Source: Glandiceps talaboti
Lineage: Eukaryota > Hemichordata > Enteropneusta > Spengelidae
Reading direction: 5' to 3'
Assembly: GCF_964340395.1 (NCBI RefSeq)
Contig: NC_135553.1
Coordinates: forward strand, 19,789,849-19,853,848
Length of the DNA: 64,000 nucleotides
This document shows, one piece after another, positions 61,081 through 64,000 of this stretch. A program made the translations under genes and the position numbers. The notes under the pieces are model-generated. The model was not told where the DNA came from and ran no database searches. It saw nothing but the letters and a program-made list of their open reading frames with translations. Numbering within the stretch: position 1 is the first letter of the stretch; every line of letters starts with the position of its first letter.

Positions 61081-61317
61081 GACAACACACGCTCCGCGAA
61101 CTCCAGCAAAGAGGCCTGGTGGGGTATATAGAGACTTGTCAGAGTTGTCGGAGCTACTGTTCATATACTTATATAAGTTCCACGTATTCTCAATTTATTT
61201 CGTGCTGGATAGAAAACAGTCAGTATAGTCCTTGTGTTCTCCAGTGTATAGCCGATGGATTGGATAGTGAGAGTCATGATATGTGTGATACATTGTAGTT
61301 TATACACCAGAACTGAA

Positions 61318-61362
61318 TTTTAGACTGATCCTGTCGGCATCTTCAGAGAAAGCATCTAGCGG
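61318..61362 (-). repeat. Possible Penelope-type terminal motif
   Basis: The minus strand reads CTCTGAAGATGCCGACAGGA then TCAGTCTAAAA, recalling the CTGA-AGA...stem...GAAA tails of Penelope-like elements. A motif only, no coding remnant nearby. Confidence 0.2.
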
Positions 61363-62870
61363 GTACCACAATAAACTGAAAACGTAACGACTATAAGCAT
61401 AACTATAAGTTTTAATTTACATGGAACTACGGTCATATTTGATAAGCTTATCCCCCACTTCCACATATGGTCTCATACCCCTTGGTCAGCGAAAAGCCAA
61501 TCATGTTCATGTCCGGACATACGAGTTATAAATGGGGCGGTCATGTGGGTTAAGTTAGGGTGGAATATAATATATGGAAAAAGTCTGATTGATACTGGCT
61601 GTGATGGGTAGTAGAGCATTTTTTAATTGTCAAAAACAGGGTTGGGGGCCGAATGATATGATTCAAAACGTCATGATTTTCTGGTATATCTTTGTTGTCA
61701 TGTTGTGTGTCCAGTTGAGGATGGCTGTCTTTGACTGGCAAGTTAAGCTACAACAGTAAGTGACTGATTTTGAAAGCAAAGAAAGTGGAAGAACATTGGT
61801 GTTAGTTAAAAAACTATTGTTATTAAAGATATACAAGTAAACACAGCAAAACAATTGAGAGTCGGTACGGAAAGGAACAGATGACCACAGGAAGGTGTTC
61901 AGCTGTTCTTCATTGTTCTTTGCAATTTGACGACCGGGCGAAGCCTTGAGTAAGTCCAGAAGTTCGAGCAGTCAGTACGTCGCCATTGATAAGGCCGAAT
62001 GTTTTTGGCAGTATATTAGGTTGTCATTGAGTAGCTAGCTGTTTATTAGTAAGCTTAAGTCTCGACAAACGTTTGTAGTCGTTTAGGTGTGAGCCATTCA
62101 CTGGTAATGACTGACATTTTCCCTACTTGGTCGCAACCTCACCTACAAATTAATTGTATATGGTATTAATTGTATTAACTGTCATACTCTACTGCTTTTC
62201 TACCACTAAGACTGTCCCCTGGCGTAAGGACAAGCAATGTGCATTGTCAAAAGTGATTCTCACGTGACCCCTTCGCAGGTGGCAAGAAATGAACAGAAAT
62301 CAATAAACCCATACCTTGATTGACATTACCCACTATACAAAGAAGAAGTTGAAATAATTGAACTTGAAATGCCTTTTGCAGGCCGATAATGTAGGACAAA
62401 GAGGACGTAGTGCTGTTACTTTCTACTACGCAAAAACCACAGACAACTAACACAACAACACTGTAATACTTATGCCGGTAGGATTTAAATAGATTGCTGT
62501 GTGAAAATTTCAGCTAATGACCAATTTGAACTTCAGTAAAATTGGTATCGCTGAAAGTTAAACGCGATACAAAAAATACAAATAATACCTCTACCTATTG
62601 GTTTTGTTAAAAACAGAATCTTTGCATGGAAGGTGGTATGTCGTCAACTTAAAGCTAAAAAAATGACAAAATAAAACGAAGTGAGGGCAGTTAACAATCA
62701 CCACATTGTAAGTGTCAAAGAGATGACACCTTCCTATAACCCCCACCTTGCATGCTACAAAGTTCACAACCTTGTAGATAATCTTTGAAGTTTCGCAGTT
62801 GTACTTCTAAGAGGGTGAGGGACTGGTATGTGAGTAATGGTCAACAATAGCAACACAGATTCAAAACTGA
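61363..62870. other. No supported gene
   Basis: Frames of 60-70 codons on both strands without recognised domains or splice context. Confidence 0.4.
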
Positions 62871-62875
62871 TAACT

Positions 62876-62957
62876 TTGAATATTCGAGGTAGCCTACCTC
62901 CATTTTTGAACAAACCATGGAGGTAGGAACACGTCTTTTCTACCTCCATGAACAAAC
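62876..62957. mobile_element. Mini-palindrome insertion (35 bp) with 7-bp target duplication, beside a decayed relative
   Basis: Core 62916-62950 has perfect 11-bp arms CATGGAGGTAG and CTACCTCCATG around a 13-bp loop. Flanks AACAAAC are exact at 62909-62915 and 62951-62957. Just left, GAGGTAGCCTACCTCCAT (62886-62903) is a second back-to-back palindrome of the same stem with imperfect flanks (CTTTGAA / TTTTGAA). Confidence 0.82.
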
Positions 62958-62959
62958 CG

Positions 62960-64000
62960 ATGTGTCTTTAATAGGCAACCGTCCTTGAATCATCAACTAT
63001 ACACTCACAGTCGCAGTTTTCAAACAGACTTTATTTGATTTTCGGATACCGGCTCAGCCAACAACCCTCGCTGTTTTCTTCGGATATTTTGTCATGCTCA
63101 GGCATTCGTACAAAAGATTCAACACTAATGTTGTGGTATATTGGTTTTGCGAGAACTAATATCGGCGATCACATACTAGTAGTTGTCAGTGTTTTCGCTA
63201 AAGCAAAATACACGGAGATGGTTCAAAATCACTTGACTATCATTTCACTCTTATTTAAATCTACAAATATCTCATTAATATTTTCTCCCAGCTTACTTCA
63301 AACTATATGACATTTTCCATGAAAAAAAGGTGCGTATCTGGAGCAAAGAAGTGTTTCAGATATCAGAGTGTTCACGTTTGCGTGACCAAGACATAGACTG
63401 GCAAGCGACGCCATGAATTGTGATCGAATCCCAGGGTCGGATAGGTAGTAGATCAGTGTTCATAATAATTCATTTGCGTGTTCAATTACTAAGTCATCGA
63501 TGTAGGGTTATAAATTCAGTGACTACACCATCAACAAAGTTACTTCTTACTATAAATCATGTTGAAAAAGACCCTAGGAAAATGTCTAAGCAACAATGAC
63601 GGGTGTTACTTTTTTGCAGTTTTTATCCAAATAGTAATCGTCGAATAACGTGACCCTGGCTGAAAACTGCGACAGTGAATGTACCATAAATTCCCAAAAC
63701 AGACTGACCAGAACAGACATATTGACACAAAAAAGTGTGCAAGTTTACATCTTGTGACAGGTTTGGTTGGGGTCACCTCCATCGGCTAATGGTCGAAATC
63801 GTCATTGTAAAATATTTTTAATTACCCTCAACTACAAATCAGCGTATCGTTGACGATCATTTCAATCGTAAGTGTTTAGAACTGATTCAGAAGTAAAACG
63901 TAGAATTATTAATGACAATGGTATGCAAAGTTTTGTTGTTTAACAATCATCAGCGATTTGGCATGTTTGCACAAACCACAGATACTTGTTAGTGCATACA
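62960..64000. other. No supported gene
   Basis: A 91-codon plus-strand frame (63035-63310) is unrecognised. GATCGAATCCCAGGG near 63422 resembles a tRNA/SINE B box but no A box is evident. Confidence 0.35.

Noticed and set aside
63405-63445. tRNA gene suggested by GATCGAATCCC
   Set aside because: Only a B-box-like string is present. No A box at the right distance and no cloverleaf could be traced.

Overview
This looks like an intron-rich, AT-rich animal nuclear genome. It has spliceosomal signals (GT...AG with pyrimidine tracts), long CATA/CTGT/TA/GA microsatellites, a tRNA-derived SINE, several decayed non-LTR retrotransposons, MITEs, and exons for a secreted Sushi (CCP) protein and a small two-pass membrane protein with PPxY motifs. 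I see no prokaryotic gene organisation. A marine invertebrate, perhaps an invertebrate deuterostome such as an acorn worm or amphioxus, is my best guess; the sequence does not settle it. Most long open frames are translations of microsatellites.

Layout. (1) 1-1480, minus strand: the first two coding exons of a gene that runs off the left edge. (2) 1.5-12.7 kb: repeats, two foldback/MITE elements, a MITE-like family copy and a THAP-like relic. (3) 12.8-14.35 kb, plus strand: a gene encoding a 272-residue two-helix membrane protein, one 623-nt exon plus a 196-nt terminal exon with two PPxY motifs. (4) 18.8-25.2 kb, minus strand: a gene with a signal-peptide exon (25.1 kb), a cysteine-containing ectodomain exon (21.4-21.8 kb), a two-CCP exon (19.1-19.5 kb) and a possible 33-nt micro-exon. 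(5) 26-33 kb: microsatellites, LINE, SINE and a CCP pseudo-exon in the opposite orientation. (6) 33.5-48.18 kb: a direct, near-identical duplicate of 13.7-23.17 kb. Inside it the segment carrying the PPxY terminal exon has been amplified to six tandem units of 1035-1075 bp. (7) 48.2-64 kb: LINE fragments, a large perfect palindrome, MITE copies and GA/TA tracts.

How the pieces relate. The duplicated block leaves out both the membrane-protein first exon (12.8 kb) and the CCP gene's signal-peptide exon (25.1 kb). On the plus strand every duplicated terminal exon still lies downstream of the 12.8 kb exon, in compatible phase, so they could be alternative last exons (seven PPxY-type, two of a second type). 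On the minus strand the duplicated ectodomain and CCP exons lie upstream of the only signal exon and are probably orphaned. Even so, they differ from their twins in a cluster of mostly amino-acid-changing substitutions.

Most novel signal. A family of tiny palindromic insertions (19-36 bp, ends CATRG...CYATG), most flanked by exact 7-bp direct repeats, is scattered over 32-63 kb. One is a clean filled/empty pair between the two duplicated blocks. Another sits in frame inside a LINE reverse-transcriptase frame, and a third has an empty site in a paralogous repeat. A 156-bp foldback with 72-bp perfect arms also has a 7-bp target duplication.
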